A stretch of DNA of 14,525 nucleotides, taken from assembly GCA_016937035.1 (NCBI GenBank), contig JAFGWS010000075.1:1-14525 (forward strand). Reading direction: 5' to 3'. The stretch comes from Pontiellaceae bacterium. Its GTDB lineage: Bacteria; Verrucomicrobiota; Kiritimatiellia; Kiritimatiellales; Pontiellaceae. The notes beneath the pieces were generated by a model, which was not told the origin of the DNA, did not search any database, and was given only the letters and a program-made list of their open reading frames with translations. Numbering within the stretch: the stretch's first letter is position 1; every line of letters begins with the position of its first letter. Below, in pieces: positions 14,009-14,525 of this stretch. A program made the position numbers and the translations under genes.

Positions 14009-14525
14009 CTAATTCTCTATTGAGCGCGAAAGACTCCGCATAAGATGGTTCAGCTCCTCGTCAAGATCAGCTCCGGGCGGAAGCGTTTGAGCGACCTCGC
14101 ACCGATATATTTCACGGAAGCGCTTACGCATGCGATGCACCATTACCCGCAGCGACCCTTCGCTGTGGTTGAGGCGCTGCGCCAAGGCAGAATAATCGAG
14201 GGCCTGATGCGAAAGAAACAGTCCATCCTTCAATATAGAAAACAGCTCCTCTTTCCCGGCGGCGGCATATTCATTCTTCAGCACCTGCATGGTACGGTCC
14301 AGCAAGGCAAGCGCCCACTGCCGATCAAAAACACGCTCTGCATCAACGCTCGGCGATTCAACTGTGGAGGCATAGCGCCCCTCAGCAATGGTGGTGTCAA
14401 TGGAGAGATGGAACGCTCCGCCGCCGCGTTTTTGAGCCGAAGCCTTACGAAACTCTCCAACCAGAAAATGCTTCAGCGAAGTAATGAGAAACGCCCGAAG
14501 TTTTCCTTTCTCGCGATCCGCATCA
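14009..14525 (-). CDS. Sigma-70 family (ECF-like) RNA polymerase sigma factor, N-terminus outside window
   Basis: The C-terminal 171 residues are visible and the reading frame is open to the right edge. It opens with DADREKGKLRAFLITSLKHF and FRKASAQKRGGG, the end of sigma region 2 in a family common in Verrucomicrobiota and Planctomycetota. A linker with FDRQWALALLDRTM and AAAGKEELFSILK follows. Next is a region 4 helix-turn-helix (YSALAQRLNHSEGSLRVMVHRMRKRFREIY) that should contact the -35 element. The last part, DLDEELNHLM, is also typical of the family. It lies 60 bp upstream of the Ser/Thr kinase, and this sigma-then-kinase order is frequent in PVC bacteria, suggesting a signalling pair. 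No ribosome binding site or promoter is in view because the 5' end is missing. Confidence 0.9.
   Translation of the reverse strand, partial: DADREKGKLRAFLITSLKHFLVGEFRKASAQKRGGGAFHLSIDTTIAEGRYASTVESPSVDAERVFDRQWALALLDRTMQVLKNEYAAAGKEELFSILKDGLFLSHQALDYSALAQRLNHSEGSLRVMVHRMRKRFREIYRCEVAQTLPPGADLDEELNHLMRSLSRSIEN

Overview
The window looks like a chromosomal piece from a bacterium of the PVC superphylum, most likely Verrucomicrobiota or Kiritimatiellota. This is inferred from gene style, since there is no rRNA or other marker. The clues are an ECF-like sigma factor directly upstream of a membrane Ser/Thr kinase with an N-terminal CPxC...CPxC zinc ribbon, secreted plant-polysaccharide enzymes, and short palindromic repeats in both coding and non-coding DNA. 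Every gene I can support is on the minus strand, so the story reads from right to left. I see no tRNA, rRNA, CRISPR array, transposase or phage gene.

Right end (14525 to 6530): the C-terminal part of a sigma-70 family factor is followed after 60 bp by a giant 2472-residue protein. Its order is zinc ribbon, complete Ser/Thr kinase domain, about five membrane helices, then roughly 1900 extracytoplasmic residues. These residues hold uncharacterised beta-rich segments, two blocks of BspA-type leucine-rich repeats (15 and 8 units of exactly 23 residues), and two copies of a module joining a pseudopilin GspG-like domain to an ExbD/TolR-like domain, with a possible secretin-like segment between the modules. 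The protein looks built by serial in-frame duplication. A leftover copy of the post-membrane linker sits between the two repeat blocks, and a palindromic repeat is embedded in the kinase N-lobe.

Middle (6347 to 3717): three tandem genes encode small secreted proteins of one unrecognised family. The last carries two copies of the domain, apparently after loss of a stop codon and signal peptide. The array ends at a convincing intrinsic terminator. An 81-bp palindromic element with 16-bp perfect ends follows.

Left end (3397 to 1): a likely operon for pectic polysaccharide (arabinan/pectin) use. It holds a GH43 arabinanase-like enzyme with a ricin-type lectin domain, a secreted jelly-roll-like protein, and a right-handed beta-helix protein of the pectate lyase superfamily that runs off the window. 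The first and last of these unrelated folds both carry a Gly-Phe-Ala-Pro-rich low-complexity insert.

How the parts cooperate is inference. The sigma factor and kinase probably form a sensing and transcription pair, and the three small secreted proteins could be periplasmic partners or simply neighbours. The carbohydrate operon has its own candidate promoter and looks independent.
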